The notes under the pieces are model-generated. The model saw nothing but the letters and a program-made list of their open reading frames with translations, was not told the origin of the DNA and made no database searches. From positions 1,860,001 to 1,924,000 of the forward strand of contig NC_018178.1 in NCBI RefSeq assembly GCF_000279145.1: a stretch of DNA of 64,000 nucleotides. Reading direction: 5' to 3'. Positions 24,795 through 34,067 of the stretch are shown in pieces. Both the position numbers and the translations under genes were made by a program. This DNA is from Melioribacter roseus P3M-2 (GTDB taxonomy: Bacteria > Bacteroidota > Ignavibacteria > Ignavibacteriales > Melioribacteraceae). Numbering within the stretch: the first letter of the stretch is position 1; each line of letters opens with the position of its first letter.

Positions 24795-26745
24795 AGCGTT
24801 ATTTCTGTCTTCGGGGCAGAAAATTTTATACGCTCAACAAAGCGTCGATAATTACGGTTATTTGAATAGCGCGGGTAGATTTCGTATGAACGGATTAGAA
24901 AGCAACATATCGAATTTTTCCAATACCGAGGATTTCGAACTGACGGCGTCTTTTTCTTTCCGCAATGACAACCGTTTGAATTCGAATCTCCATTCTCTCT
25001 CTTTCTCAAAAACTATAGGCGAACATAATTTCTATTTCCGTTACACTCCCGGTCTTGCTCAAAACTTTATTATAAAAAGCAGCGCGACGATTCAACTGCC
25101 CGACACTATTGCCAACTTGAAAACCGAATTAAATTACTCGGAAAAATTCGGCCTGGGGTATTCTTATAAAATTTCTTCGAGCGTTAATTTGGGTTTTTCT
25201 TTAAGGTATTTTGAGCAAACTTTCAGGAAGGAATCGCCGGTTCTCTATTATACCGACAGCGTAAATTATATTTCGATTAAAGAAGATGAATCGACCAATA
25301 ATTACTGGCGCGGAGATATCGGCGCAGATGTTATTTTTAATGACATAATTTCATTCTCGCTTTCCACAATAAATTTATTTATTAGCAGGGAAAGCAATGC
25401 GGGGGAAATAAGCCGTCTCTATTCCTTAAAAACAGAAAAGGGAATTCATGCCTCGTTGCAATTGAGTAGCGCATCGGGTTTTATGACAAAGTTAGGATAC
25501 GAATACGGATTCGATAATTATAAAGCTTTCTATGCCGGTTTAAATTATTCATTCGATTTTGCGGGCGGAAAAATTACATCCGGAGTTCTTTTTATGCACG
25601 ACAAGTTCAGAAATCCTTTTATTACTGCAGTTATGCCGTCGGTTGCTTTTACAAAAGAGGGATATACTATTTCAGCGGGCGGTGTTAAATATTTTTCGAA
25701 TAACATTTCAAAGACTACCGAGTCGCTTATAAACGAAGGTATCTACAGCTTGTTTAATAATCCTTATAGCGCCGATAGAGCTTTCGTGAATTTTAATCTG
25801 GCGTTGAGTTTCAAAAGCAAACAACTTGTTAAATTCATCGACGTCTCCATTGACTCGGATATTTATCCTACTCTTTCTGAAGTCTATCTGAACAAACCGT
25901 TTGCAACCGGAAAGGCTGTTAACTTGTCGAATGAAATAATCGAGGTACGACCGGCGAGTTACATAAAAAACATCAACAACGAACCGATATATTCGCCTTC
26001 GGTTAAAATATTGCCGGGCGATACGGTCGATATCGGATTCTATACTATTGTGTCGAACGCCGACGCCGCCAAAAGAAAAATCGAACAAGCCGATTTTTAT
26101 CTTTATACGGATAAATCGGAACCGGACGATTATATACGCAAACCCGTTCTGGTGCACGATAAAAACAGCTGGGACGGCAATGTATTCAATCTGATTTATT
26201 TCGTCAGAAAAGATTTCGACTTTTCGAATAAGTATTCGAGAGAAATTCTGAATAAATATCCCCGCGAAATGACCGACGGCGTTTTCCGGAAAATTAAAAT
26301 TCTATACGACGAATTTTCGCGCAATCTGGAATATGTATCGGACCCCAGAGCAAGCACGGAACGCGTCCAATTCCCTCACGAAACTATCGAACTCAAAGGC
26401 GGCGACTGCGACGATTTGAGCGTCTGTTTTTCTTCGATGCTGGAGAGCATCGGAATTCAAACGGCTTTTGTCGATTACAAAAATCCCGACGGAGTCAGCC
26501 ATGTCAATTTATTGGCGAACACGGAATTGTCGCCTACGGAATTATTCAAAATAACAAATAACGATAATAAAATTGTTGTGCGAAAAAATGAGGAAGGAGT
26601 CGATCAGATTTGGCTCCCAATTGAAACAACTGTATTAACCGGATTCGACGACGCCTGGTCTGCCGGCGCCGATAAATTTAACGCCGAGGCTATTGAAAAT
26701 TTGGGACTCTCTAAAGGCAGCGTCGTTATTATCGATATTTATTAA
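24739..26745 (+). CDS. Beta-barrel-like outer-membrane protein fused to a transglutaminase-like domain
   Basis: A 668-residue exported protein (signal peptide ending YAQQ; a TTG one codon upstream is an alternative start). Residues about 50-370 show alternating hydrophobic strands with aromatic ends (HNFYFRYTPG, NLGFSLRYFEQ), as in outer-membrane barrels. Residues about 385-480 form a beta-rich linker. The C-terminal part (about 490-668) is transglutaminase-like: C557 in GGDCDD and H588 in SHVNLL match the Cys-His pair of that fold. A periplasmic cysteine hydrolase hung on a barrel is an uncommon combination. It lies in the operon between a lipoprotein and FecR; the substrate is unknown. Confidence 0.65.
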   Translation: MTPISFRKVFIIFVSICLEALFLSSGQKILYAQQSVDNYGYLNSAGRFRMNGLESNISNFSNTEDFELTASFSFRNDNRLNSNLHSLSFSKTIGEHNFYFRYTPGLAQNFIIKSSATIQLPDTIANLKTELNYSEKFGLGYSYKISSSVNLGFSLRYFEQTFRKESPVLYYTDSVNYISIKEDESTNNYWRGDIGADVIFNDIISFSLSTINLFISRESNAGEISRLYSLKTEKGIHASLQLSSASGFMTKLGYEYGFDNYKAFYAGLNYSFDFAGGKITSGVLFMHDKFRNPFITAVMPSVAFTKEGYTISAGGVKYFSNNISKTTESLINEGIYSLFNNPYSADRAFVNFNLALSFKSKQLVKFIDVSIDSDIYPTLSEVYLNKPFATGKAVNLSNEIIEVRPASYIKNINNEPIYSPSVKILPGDTVDIGFYTIVSNADAAKRKIEQADFYLYTDKSEPDDYIRKPVLVHDKNSWDGNVFNLIYFVRKDFDFSNKYSREILNKYPREMTDGVFRKIKILYDEFSRNLEYVSDPRASTERVQFPHETIELKGGDCDDLSVCFSSMLESIGIQTAFVDYKNPDGVSHVNLLANTELSPTELFKITNNDNKIVVRKNEEGVDQIWLPIETTVLTGFDDAWSAGADKFNAEAIENLGLSKGSVVIIDIY

Positions 26746-26759
26746 GGAGGAAAATTAAA

Positions 26760-27455
26760 GTGAAGAGATTAATTATTATAATGGCGATTCTTACGCTGCC
26801 TCTAATGGCTCAGGTTTTTGAAGTGGAAAAAGTTAGAGGAGACGTAAGAGTACTCGGAGCTTCAGAAGAAGCCTGGAAGCCGGTAAAACCGGGAATGGAA
26901 CTGAAAGGGACGGATTTAATCGCTACCGGAGAAAACTCGTCCGTCTATTTGAAAAGCGGCGCTTCCGGATTTGTACTGGAAGATAATTCCGCCCTCGGAA
27001 TAAATAATATTAAGAAAATGACGCTCAACGAGCTTTTGCTGGCTTTGGCGGCGGATGAAATAAAAAATATACGGCCCGGAAAATCCGACGGTAAAACGCG
27101 CAATACCGCCGTCTACGGTGAAAAGATCGATAACCGTAAATTAGAAACGCACACAGACGATTCGGTTTTCCTCGGTATAAAAAAACTAAACGGAGCGAAA
27201 CAACTGGTTAAAAACGGTTATAAAGAGTCCGCGATTTTACTGGCTAAAGAAACCTACAGAAAATATCCCGCAACGAGGGAGCGAATATCTGACCGTCTCT
27301 TTTTTGTGGAAATAATGGTCGATATGAATTTGCTTAACGAGGCGGCAGAAGAAATAAACGATATTGCAAAATATAAAATTGATTCCGCCAATTTGAATCG
27401 ACTCGAAAAAATCAGCCGGCTGTTAAAAGAGAAGATGGCGGACGTTTCTCAGTAA
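26760..27455 (+). CDS. FecR-domain periplasmic protein
   Basis: A 231-residue protein with signal MKRLIIIMAILTLPLMAQ and a FecR domain (about 22-90: VRGDVRVLG, GMELKGTDLIATGENSSVYLKSG). The start is GTG, fixed by AAGGAGG ten bases upstream. FecR domains often act in the periplasm as sensors or as binding modules, and CHASE2 and FecR proteins are often found as neighbours. The C-terminal part (about 125-231) is helical and TPR-like. It ends the operon and overlaps the convergent GWxTD gene by 7 bp. Confidence 0.8.
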   Translation: MKRLIIIMAILTLPLMAQVFEVEKVRGDVRVLGASEEAWKPVKPGMELKGTDLIATGENSSVYLKSGASGFVLEDNSALGINNIKKMTLNELLLALAADEIKNIRPGKSDGKTRNTAVYGEKIDNRKLETHTDDSVFLGIKKLNGAKQLVKNGYKESAILLAKETYRKYPATRERISDRLFFVEIMVDMNLLNEAAEEINDIAKYKIDSANLNRLEKISRLLKEKMADVSQ

Positions 27456-28729
27456 CGATAACCAGGCCAGCGGCTGTAGTCGGGATTTAGAAGTCTGTAA
27501 TCGCCGAATCCGGTTTGGTCTACGAATACGAACGAGCGGTTCAGTTCGTAATAATCCCAAATTTCATACGGTTTGGAATTCGGGTCGAACGGATGACGCT
27601 CGACGTAACTGGGAGGCCCGAAAGTAATGTAAATCATGCCCATATCCGTGCGCCAGCCTTCGTTGCCGAATGCCTTGAAATTTTTGTTGGCGTATTCGAC
27701 TCTTCTGTAGTATTCATTCATAATGGGATTTACCGTCATTTTGGGATTCGGCTTCTTCTTGTCCCAGAATGCGAGGAATCTCGTCAGTCGTTCTTCGTAA
27801 GTCTTACCCTCTTTGATATACGCCAGGTCGGCGGGCGACGCAATATAGATCATCTGTTCGATTGCCTTGTCGATGTCCGTAATCGAATTCGGCAATCCCG
27901 TAATCTTCGACAAGACGATCTTTTGGGTCTTAGCGCTGATGTTGCGGTTTACATCTGTTACTGTCATTGTTAACTTGTAGGTGCCGAGAATAAAATTTAA
28001 TGTGCTTAAAGAATCGTAAACAATGTTCGCTCCGTCGTTAACGCTGATCGTTCTTTTCTCTTCGATTTTGCTTTCGCTGTCGAGGTGTTCGAGCAAATAG
28101 GTTATTTCCGCGTCGGCGGCATCGGAAGAATAGATTTCGTAATAAAATCGAAGCGTTGTGTCTTTGTTGGTTACTATTCTGGAGACATTCGGCACAATGA
28201 CGTCGCCCTTTTCATTCTTCATTATATCCTTAACGAGCAATATTCCGCTTACGGCCAGATCGCTATTGAATTTTTTTACCGATACGTTGTAGGTGTATGA
28301 ATGTGTTTTTCTTGAGTCGGTATCTTCAAGTATGCATTTGATTTTATAATTCCCCGCCTCCAGAGGAAAAGACTTATATGACATGTTGAAGTTTTTTCTT
28401 GAAATTGTCTCGTCAAAGTCGGTTGTGGAAATTCTTTCTTTCCAGATTCGTTCGAAGATTACTTTGTCGGTTTTGGCTTCGTAAAAAACTACGGATAAAT
28501 TATATTCTGCGTAAAAAGCGTCGCCTCTTTTAACGAATTGAATATTTGCATAAGGCACCTGAAAAAAAACGTCGAGGCGGATTTTAGTTGTGTCGTCGGC
28601 TGTTTTGTATTGCACGAAATCGGTATAGAAAACGGGCTCGAATTTGCTGATGTTGACGTCTTCCGAAGATTCCACCTGAGCCGAGATTGCATACGCCAAA
28701 CAAATAAATAAAAACACGAAGCGTTTCAT
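27449..28729 (-). CDS. GWxTD-domain exported protein
   Basis: A 426-residue protein with a signal peptide (cleavage near ISA-QV), beta-sandwich-like repeats through the middle and a C-terminal GWxTD domain: G358-W-R-T-D362, followed by MGMIYITFGPPSYVE and IWDYYELNRSFVFVD. The family is found mainly in Bacteroidetes/Chlorobi-type and Acidobacteria genomes and has no established function. It follows rimO by 17 bp on the same strand. A second, larger GWxTD protein with TPRs is at 55822-57879. Confidence 0.85.
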   Translation of the reverse strand: MKRFVFLFICLAYAISAQVESSEDVNISKFEPVFYTDFVQYKTADDTTKIRLDVFFQVPYANIQFVKRGDAFYAEYNLSVVFYEAKTDKVIFERIWKERISTTDFDETISRKNFNMSYKSFPLEAGNYKIKCILEDTDSRKTHSYTYNVSVKKFNSDLAVSGILLVKDIMKNEKGDVIVPNVSRIVTNKDTTLRFYYEIYSSDAADAEITYLLEHLDSESKIEEKRTISVNDGANIVYDSLSTLNFILGTYKLTMTVTDVNRNISAKTQKIVLSKITGLPNSITDIDKAIEQMIYIASPADLAYIKEGKTYEERLTRFLAFWDKKKPNPKMTVNPIMNEYYRRVEYANKNFKAFGNEGWRTDMGMIYITFGPPSYVERHPFDPNSKPYEIWDYYELNRSFVFVDQTGFGDYRLLNPDYSRWPGYRY

Positions 28730-28746
28730 CTTACATCCAGATAATT

Positions 28747-30036
28747 TTAAGCTAATTTAGCAAATAAATCATACTCGTTGCAATCATAAATTACGGCATC
28801 ATAAAAATTGCCTATCTCGAGTTGCCCGTTGGTCTCTACAAAAACTTCGCAATCGACTTCGGGCGCGTCTCTTTCAGTCCTTCCGATATAAACGCCGTTT
28901 TCGTAGGCGTCGATTAATACCTTCAGATTCTTCCCGATCAGTTTCTCGTTTTGGCGGTGGGAAATGTCTCTTTGAATTTCCATCAGAAGGTTCTTTCTTT
29001 TTTCTTTTACTTCTTCGGAATGCGGGTCGCCGAGCAGATAGCTGGGTGTGTTTTCTTCTATCGAGTATGTGAAAACGCCGAACCTTTCGAATTCGAAATC
29101 TTTAACAAAATTGACCAACTCTTCGAAATCGGCGTCGGTCTCGGCAGGATACCCGGTTATAAAAGTTGTCCTCAGTGTTAATCCCGGAATCGATTCTCGC
29201 AGTTTGTTCAGCAGTTCCAACGTGCGTCGTTTTGTAATTCCGCGTCTCATCGATTTGAGCACATTATCGGAGATATGCTGCAGAGGAATGTCGATATATT
29301 TGCAGACTTTCGGATTCGAAGCTATTGTTTCGATTAAGCTCTCCGGAAAATGGGACGGGTAAGCATACATAAGTCGAATCCACTCTATCGATTTTATTTC
29401 CGAAAGCTTGTTTATCAGTTCGGCTATATTTCTCTTGCCGTAGAGGTCGATGCCGTAGTCGGTAGTATCCTGCCCGATTAAAATCAATTCTTTGACGCCT
29501 TGGCTGCTCAGTTTTTCGGCTTCGGCAATCAAATCTTCCATCGGTTTGGTTTTGTGTTTGCCTCGCATCAACGGAATGGCGCAAAACGAGCAGGGATTGT
29601 CGCAGCCTTCGGATATTTTAAGGTATGCAAAATGTTTGGGCGTCGTGAGCAGTCGTTCGCCGAGCAGTTCGTATTTCAGGTTTCCGCCGAATTCCCTTAC
29701 AACTTCTTCGTAGGCTTCTGTTCCGAAATAAGCGTCGACTTCCGGAATCTCTTTTCTCAAATCGTCCATATATCTTTCGGAAAGGCATCCTGAAACAACC
29801 ACTTTTTTTAATCTGCCTTTTTTCTTAAGTTCAATGGCGGATAAAATTGTATTTATCGATTCTTCTTTTGCGGCTTCGATAAAACCGCATGTGTTTATAA
29901 TGACTGAATCCGCATTATCAGGGTTGTCGGTCAGTTCAAAATCGTTTATTTTGAGCTGGTTCATGAGGCGTTCAGAATCCACTGTATTTTTCGAACATCC
30001 TAATGTTATAACGGATATTTTTTCTTTCTTTGACAT
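28747..30036 (-). CDS. rimO: RimO, ribosomal protein S12 methylthiotransferase
   Basis: Radical-SAM methylthiotransferase that modifies an aspartate of ribosomal protein S12. The UPF0004 N-terminal domain has the Cys positions in LGCSKNTVDSE, NTCGFIE and SGCLSERY. The radical-SAM cluster CxxxCxxC is C145-DNP-C149-SF-C152, and the TRAM domain is at the C-terminus. GQDTTDYG and PLMRGKHKTKP favour RimO over MiaB. I take the ATG at 30036 (429 residues) rather than an ATG nine codons upstream, because the likely -7 box at 30066-30073 would place transcription start at about 30059, inside the longer form. It is divergent from the MBL hydrolase. Confidence 0.95.
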   Translation of the reverse strand: MSKKEKISVITLGCSKNTVDSERLMNQLKINDFELTDNPDNADSVIINTCGFIEAAKEESINTILSAIELKKKGRLKKVVVSGCLSERYMDDLRKEIPEVDAYFGTEAYEEVVREFGGNLKYELLGERLLTTPKHFAYLKISEGCDNPCSFCAIPLMRGKHKTKPMEDLIAEAEKLSSQGVKELILIGQDTTDYGIDLYGKRNIAELINKLSEIKSIEWIRLMYAYPSHFPESLIETIASNPKVCKYIDIPLQHISDNVLKSMRRGITKRRTLELLNKLRESIPGLTLRTTFITGYPAETDADFEELVNFVKDFEFERFGVFTYSIEENTPSYLLGDPHSEEVKEKRKNLLMEIQRDISHRQNEKLIGKNLKVLIDAYENGVYIGRTERDAPEVDCEVFVETNGQLEIGNFYDAVIYDCNEYDLFAKLA

Positions 30037-30065
30037 TTCCGGTCTTTCTTTTTGTTTAAGCATAA

Positions 30066-30073
30066 CAAAAATA
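30066..30073 (-). promoter_or_regulatory. -7 box (TATTTTTG) of the rimO promoter
   Basis: On the minus strand GC-TATTTTTG-TTAT matches the TAnnTTTG box. The same 15-base context (GCTATTTTTGTTATR) recurs at 51441-51448 before another minus-strand gene. A TTG lies 14 bases upstream, which is short for the usual spacer. The box alone supports the shorter rimO start. Confidence 0.35.
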
Positions 30074-30125
30074 GCGATTTGTTAGTGCAATTAGAAATTA
30101 AGAAAAACAATTAGTCGGTGAAATT

Positions 30126-30899
30126 ATGAAGCTAATATTTCCGGGCACCGGTTCCGGAAAAACGAGCAAAGAACGGTTCCACACTTTGTTATATTTAGAA
30201 ACCCCGGGTTTCAATCTTCTGATTGACGCCGGCGACGGAGCGGCTAAAGCATTGCTGAATTCTTCCATCGATTTTAATTCGATTAACGGGATCCTTTTTA
30301 CCCATTATCATGCGGATCATTTTACGGGCATCGGAGCATTGATTACTCAAATGAAAATTACGGGACGCAAGTCGGAACTGACCCTCTTTACTCACAAGAA
30401 CCTCGTCGAGCCACTCATTAACCTGCTTTATTATGTCTATATGTTCCCCGAAACTCTGGGATTCAATTTAAAGATTATCGGTTATCGCCTTGCGGAAAAA
30501 GTAAATGTGGCTGATGATTTCAGCTTTACTGCCAGACAGAATTCTCATGTTTATCCCAAAGGCGATATTGAATTCTATCCCGAATCGATGTTTGTTTCTT
30601 CGAGTTTACTGATAACTATCGGTAAAAAGTCGATAGTATATACTTCGGATGTCGGCGCTCCCGACGACCTTTTCCTTTTTGACAATATAGAACCGGATAT
30701 TTTTATAACCGAAGCCGCCCATATAGAACCGGAAGATTTGTATCGCGCATTTAACGGCATTAAACCGCGGAAAATGTTCGTTACTCACATAGAAGACGAT
30801 AAATTGGGTAAATTGGCCGTATGGTACGACAGTCTGGACGACTCCATGAGGGAAAAAATTATTATTTGTCAGGACGGATTAATCGAGAATCTGGGATAA
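30126..30899 (+). CDS. RNase Z-like metallo-beta-lactamase-fold hydrolase
   Basis: A 257-residue cytoplasmic MBL-fold protein. The metal site HxHxDH is H60-Y-H62-A-D64-H65, followed by the second-His region RQNSHV, a later Asp in YTSDVGAPDD and a final His in FVTHIEDD. The N-terminus MKLIFPGTGSG and the overall order match the RNase Z/ElaC superfamily, but the long substrate-binding exosite arm of true tRNase Z is not evident, so it may act on a small ester or another RNA. The next gene begins 63 bp downstream. Confidence 0.8.
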   Translation: MKLIFPGTGSGKTSKERFHTLLYLETPGFNLLIDAGDGAAKALLNSSIDFNSINGILFTHYHADHFTGIGALITQMKITGRKSELTLFTHKNLVEPLINLLYYVYMFPETLGFNLKIIGYRLAEKVNVADDFSFTARQNSHVYPKGDIEFYPESMFVSSSLLITIGKKSIVYTSDVGAPDDLFLFDNIEPDIFITEAAHIEPEDLYRAFNGIKPRKMFVTHIEDDKLGKLAVWYDSLDDSMREKIIICQDGLIENLG

Positions 30900-30962
30900 A
30901 AAAAAAGAATCACAAGAAAACGGAGCTTTTATTATATTATCAGACTCAAAAATAGTTGAAAA

Positions 30963-32072
30963 ATGCAAATAGAAGAATTTCAGAAGAAATACGGCATAAT
31001 AGGTAAGTCGAAAGAAATCCGCGACCTGATCGACATTACAATGCAGGTAGCCCAGAGCGATATTACGGTTTTGATAACTGGCGAGAGCGGAGTGGGAAAA
31101 GAAGTCTTTGCAAGGGCTATACACGGATTTAGCAAGCGTTCGGACAAACCGCTCGTTAGCGTCAACTGCGGCGCCATTCCCGAAACTCTTCTGGAAAGCG
31201 AACTCTTCGGCCACAAAAAGGGGTCTTTTACGGGCGCAACCGACGACCGTAAGGGATATTTCGAAATTGCCGACGGAGGCACTCTATTTCTCGACGAAAT
31301 TGCCGAGATGGCTCTCACAACGCAGGTTAAATTGTTACGCGTTCTCGAAACGAAGGAATTTATGCCGATAGGCAGCGAAACCGTCACTAAAGTCGACGTA
31401 AGAATTATTGCCGCAACCAATAAAGATTTGCAAAAAGAAGTCGACGCCAAGAAATTCAGAAACGATCTTTATTTCAGACTCAAAGCCGTAACGCTTTTTA
31501 TTCCGCCATTGAGAAAAAGGAAGGAGGATATTCTCGACCTGGCAAATCATTTCCTGAAAAAATTTGCCGAGAATAATCAAATTAAAATTCCTTTGGTTAC
31601 CAAAGGCGCGGAAGAATTACTTGTAAATTATAACTGGCCGGGAAACATACGCGAACTGAAAAACGTAATCGAAACCGCGGCTGCATTATGCCGCGACGGT
31701 ATTATAGACGAAGAATTATTAAAGCCGTTGCTCGTTCCCGAAGCCGTGGAAGATTTGACGCCGAGAAATTTGCCGGTTCATTTGAATCGTTCTCCCGAAG
31801 CGCTCGACAGGGAGATGATTTACAGAGCTTTGATCGAAATAAAGAAAGACTTAATCGAATTGAAAAACATTGCGCTCAATAACGCCCACGAAAACAATTC
31901 CGCCTCGACGACCATAGACCCAGACGAAGTTATACCGTTGGAAGAACTCGAAAAAAGAGCCATTATTAATGCAATTAAATTTACCGGCAACAACAGGCGT
32001 AAAGCTGCCAGATTGCTTAAAATAAGCGAAAGAACTCTATATCGGAAACTGAAAGAATATGGCATACAATAA
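30963..32072 (+). CDS. Sigma54-dependent activator, AAA+ plus Fis HTH, no sensor domain
   Basis: A 369-residue enhancer-binding protein with only the central AAA+ domain (Walker A GESGVGKE at 40-47, loop GSFTGA at 87-92, Walker [10 protein letters not shown] at 105-113) and a C-terminal Fis-type helix-turn-helix ([21 protein letters not shown]). No receiver, GAF or PAS domain is present, so activity must be set by a partner protein or by expression, as for PspF-type activators. It carries a standard sigma54 loop, in contrast to the CHASE2 fusion at 19684. Its 3' end overlaps the lptE start by 14 bp. Confidence 0.93.
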   Translation: MQIEEFQKKYGIIGKSKEIRDLIDITMQVAQSDITVLITGESGVGKEVFARAIHGFSKRSDKPLVSVNCGAIPETLLESELFGHKKGSFTGATDDRKGYFEIADGGTLFLDEIAEMALTTQVKLLRVLETKEFMPIGSETVTKVDVRIIAATNKDLQKEVDAKKFRNDLYFRLKAVTLFIPPLRKRKEDILDLANHFLKKFAENNQIKIPLVTKGAEELLVNYNWPGNIRELKNVIETAAALCRDGIIDEELLKPLLVPEAVEDLTPRNLPVHLNRSPEALDREMIYRALIEIKKDLIELKNIALNNAHENNSASTTIDPDEVIPLEELEKRAIINAIKFTGNNRRKAARLLKISERTLYRKLKEYGIQ

Positions 32073-32573
32073 AAAAATATTAAATACGATATTACTGACC
32101 GTAGCGCTGATTGCAGGGGGTTGTTCGTATTCTTTTACTGGCGCATCCGTGCCGCCTCATCTTCAAACAATTTCTATTCCGACTATCGAAGACCGGAGCG
32201 GAAAAGCGGAACCTAATTTAGGCGAACGGCTTACAACGCTCTTAATCGAAAAATTTACTTACGACAATACGCTTCAGGTTACCAACAGTTCGAATCCCGA
32301 CTGTATACTCGAAGCGGCCATTACGTCGCTTACGGACGAATTATCTGTCGTAAGCGGAAATGAAACCGCAATGACGCAAAGAATTACGATAAATGTTAAA
32401 GTAGTCTATCGCGATTTAATCAAAAAGAAAAAATATTCGAAAGAAATTTTTCGCAATACAGCGACTACGAAACCGACGGAGCCGATTTGATTGCCGCCCG
32501 GAATAATGCAATCGAGCAGGTCCTCGATTTTATAGCGGACGATATTCTGCTGGCGGTGGTATCAAACTGGTAA
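32059..32573 (+). CDS. lptE: LptE-like LPS-assembly lipoprotein, one-base frameshift near C-terminus
   Basis: Small outer-membrane lipoprotein that plugs LptD in lipopolysaccharide export. As read, the frame stops at 32490 (143 residues) with an unnatural end, [10 protein letters not shown]. Adding one base to the run of five T at 32447-32451 continues the protein as [15 protein letters not shown] to [16 protein letters not shown] and VVSNW, 171 residues, which is the normal LptE-type ending. The start has lipobox IAGGC with [19 protein letters not shown], the LptE signature in this group. It overlaps the upstream regulator gene; a GT2 gene follows 15 bp later. Family assignment comes from both halves. 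Confidence 0.8.
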
Positions 32574-32588
32574 ATCAAGGAGAGGAAT

Positions 32589-34067
32589 ATGATACTCGAT
32601 GAAATAATTTTATACGCTTACATCTTTTCGCTGTCGATACTCCTTTTTTTCGGCAGCTACGGTTTTATTATGATTTATTATCATGAAAAGTATAAGAAAA
32701 AAATGCACCGGGCTAAAGACGACTTGCCTCTGGAAACAGTCACGGTTCAACTGCCGATATACAACGAAATGTACGTTGTCGACAGACTGATAAACGCGGT
32801 CTGCAGTATGGACTATCCGAAAGACAAGCTAGAAATCCAGGTGCTCGACGATTCTACGGACGAGACTGTTGAAGTGGTTGCAAAACTCGTTGAAGAAAAG
32901 CGAAAAGAAGGGTTTGATATCAAGCATATACGAAGAGAATCGCGCGAAGGATTTAAAGCCGGAGCTCTGAAGGAAGGATTGAAAACAGCTAAGGGGAAAT
33001 TCATTGCTATTTTCGACGCCGACTTCATTCCCAAAAAAGATTTTCTTAAAAACACTCTCCGGTATTTCTACGATGATAAAGTTGGGATGGTGCAAACAAG
33101 ATGGGAACACCTCAACGAAGACTATTCGCTTCTTACCCGTATACAGGCTTTGGCTCTCGACGGTCATTTCGTAATAGAGCAAACGGTGCGAAACAAAGCC
33201 GGATTTTTTATCAATTTCAACGGAACGGGCGGAGTCTGGCGCAAAGACTGTATTGAAGATGCAGGCAACTGGGAAGGCGATACCCTGACCGAGGACCTCG
33301 ACCTAAGTTACAGGGCTCAGTTAAAAGGCTGGAAATTTATTTATCTGAGAGATTTTACGACCCCGGCGGAATTACCCGCCGAAATGAATGCGTTCAAAGC
33401 TCAACAATTCCGATGGACAAAAGGAGCTGTCGAAACGGCTAAAAAAATTCTGCCGCTTGTATGGAAATCCGACATTCCGCTGAGACTTAAACTTCATTCC
33501 ACTTTTCATCTTACAAACAATATTGTCTTCCCTTTTATTTTGCTTGCGGGTATTTTGAATGTGCCGCTGATTTTTATTAAAAACGCCGGACCTTACTGGA
33601 GCTTTTTTAACATAATGGCAATCTTTGTCATAGCGTTCATCGGTTCGTTTCTCTTTTACATGTTTGCTCAAAAAGACGTTTATTCCGACTGGCGCAAAAG
33701 GATTGTGTTGTTCCCGCTTTTTATGGCGGGTAGTATGGGGCTCGCTTTGAACAATACGCGAGCGGTCATGGAAGGATTGTTGAATCGTAAAAGCGAGTTT
33801 GTTAGAACGCCCAAATTCAAGGTCGTTACAAAAAACGACAATCCGATTAAAAACAAGTATTTTAAATCGACCCGTGTGCAGGCGTCGACTTACGTCGAGT
33901 TGATTTTAGCCGTTTATTGTTTGATAGGCGTCGTGGCGTCAATATATTTTATGGAAATTGCGGCCTTGCCGTTTCAGTTGATGTTCTTTACCGGTTTTGC
34001 GGGTGTGTCTTTAATGTCTCTGAGACAAGCGTACATAAAGAAACGTCAGTTAAACGATGGGTTATAA
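32589..34067 (+). CDS. Membrane glycosyltransferase, family 2 (cellulose-synthase-like)
   Basis: A 492-residue processive-type GT2 with one N-terminal TM (about 8-28) and four C-terminal TMs (about 310-480). Active-site marks are VQLPIYNE, the first Asp in VLDDSTDET, the DxD-type motif FDADF, the TEDLD catalytic-base motif and QQFRW (the Q-x-x-R-W polymer-binding motif). It lacks a PilZ domain, so direct c-di-GMP control is not shown. Such enzymes build cell-surface glucan- or mannan-type polymers, or act as lipid-linked glycosyltransferases. In the run lptE-GT2-TPR-TPR with a sigma54 activator upstream. The product is unknown. Confidence 0.88.
   Translation: MILDEIILYAYIFSLSILLFFGSYGFIMIYYHEKYKKKMHRAKDDLPLETVTVQLPIYNEMYVVDRLINAVCSMDYPKDKLEIQVLDDSTDETVEVVAKLVEEKRKEGFDIKHIRRESREGFKAGALKEGLKTAKGKFIAIFDADFIPKKDFLKNTLRYFYDDKVGMVQTRWEHLNEDYSLLTRIQALALDGHFVIEQTVRNKAGFFINFNGTGGVWRKDCIEDAGNWEGDTLTEDLDLSYRAQLKGWKFIYLRDFTTPAELPAEMNAFKAQQFRWTKGAVETAKKILPLVWKSDIPLRLKLHSTFHLTNNIVFPFILLAGILNVPLIFIKNAGPYWSFFNIMAIFVIAFIGSFLFYMFAQKDVYSDWRKRIVLFPLFMAGSMGLALNNTRAVMEGLLNRKSEFVRTPKFKVVTKNDNPIKNKYFKSTRVQASTYVELILAVYCLIGVVASIYFMEIAALPFQLMFFTGFAGVSLMSLRQAYIKKRQLNDGL

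Noticed and set aside
30126-30899. Genuine tRNase Z
   Set aside because: The metal site is right, but the exosite arm that clamps tRNA is not evident; kept as RNase Z-like only.
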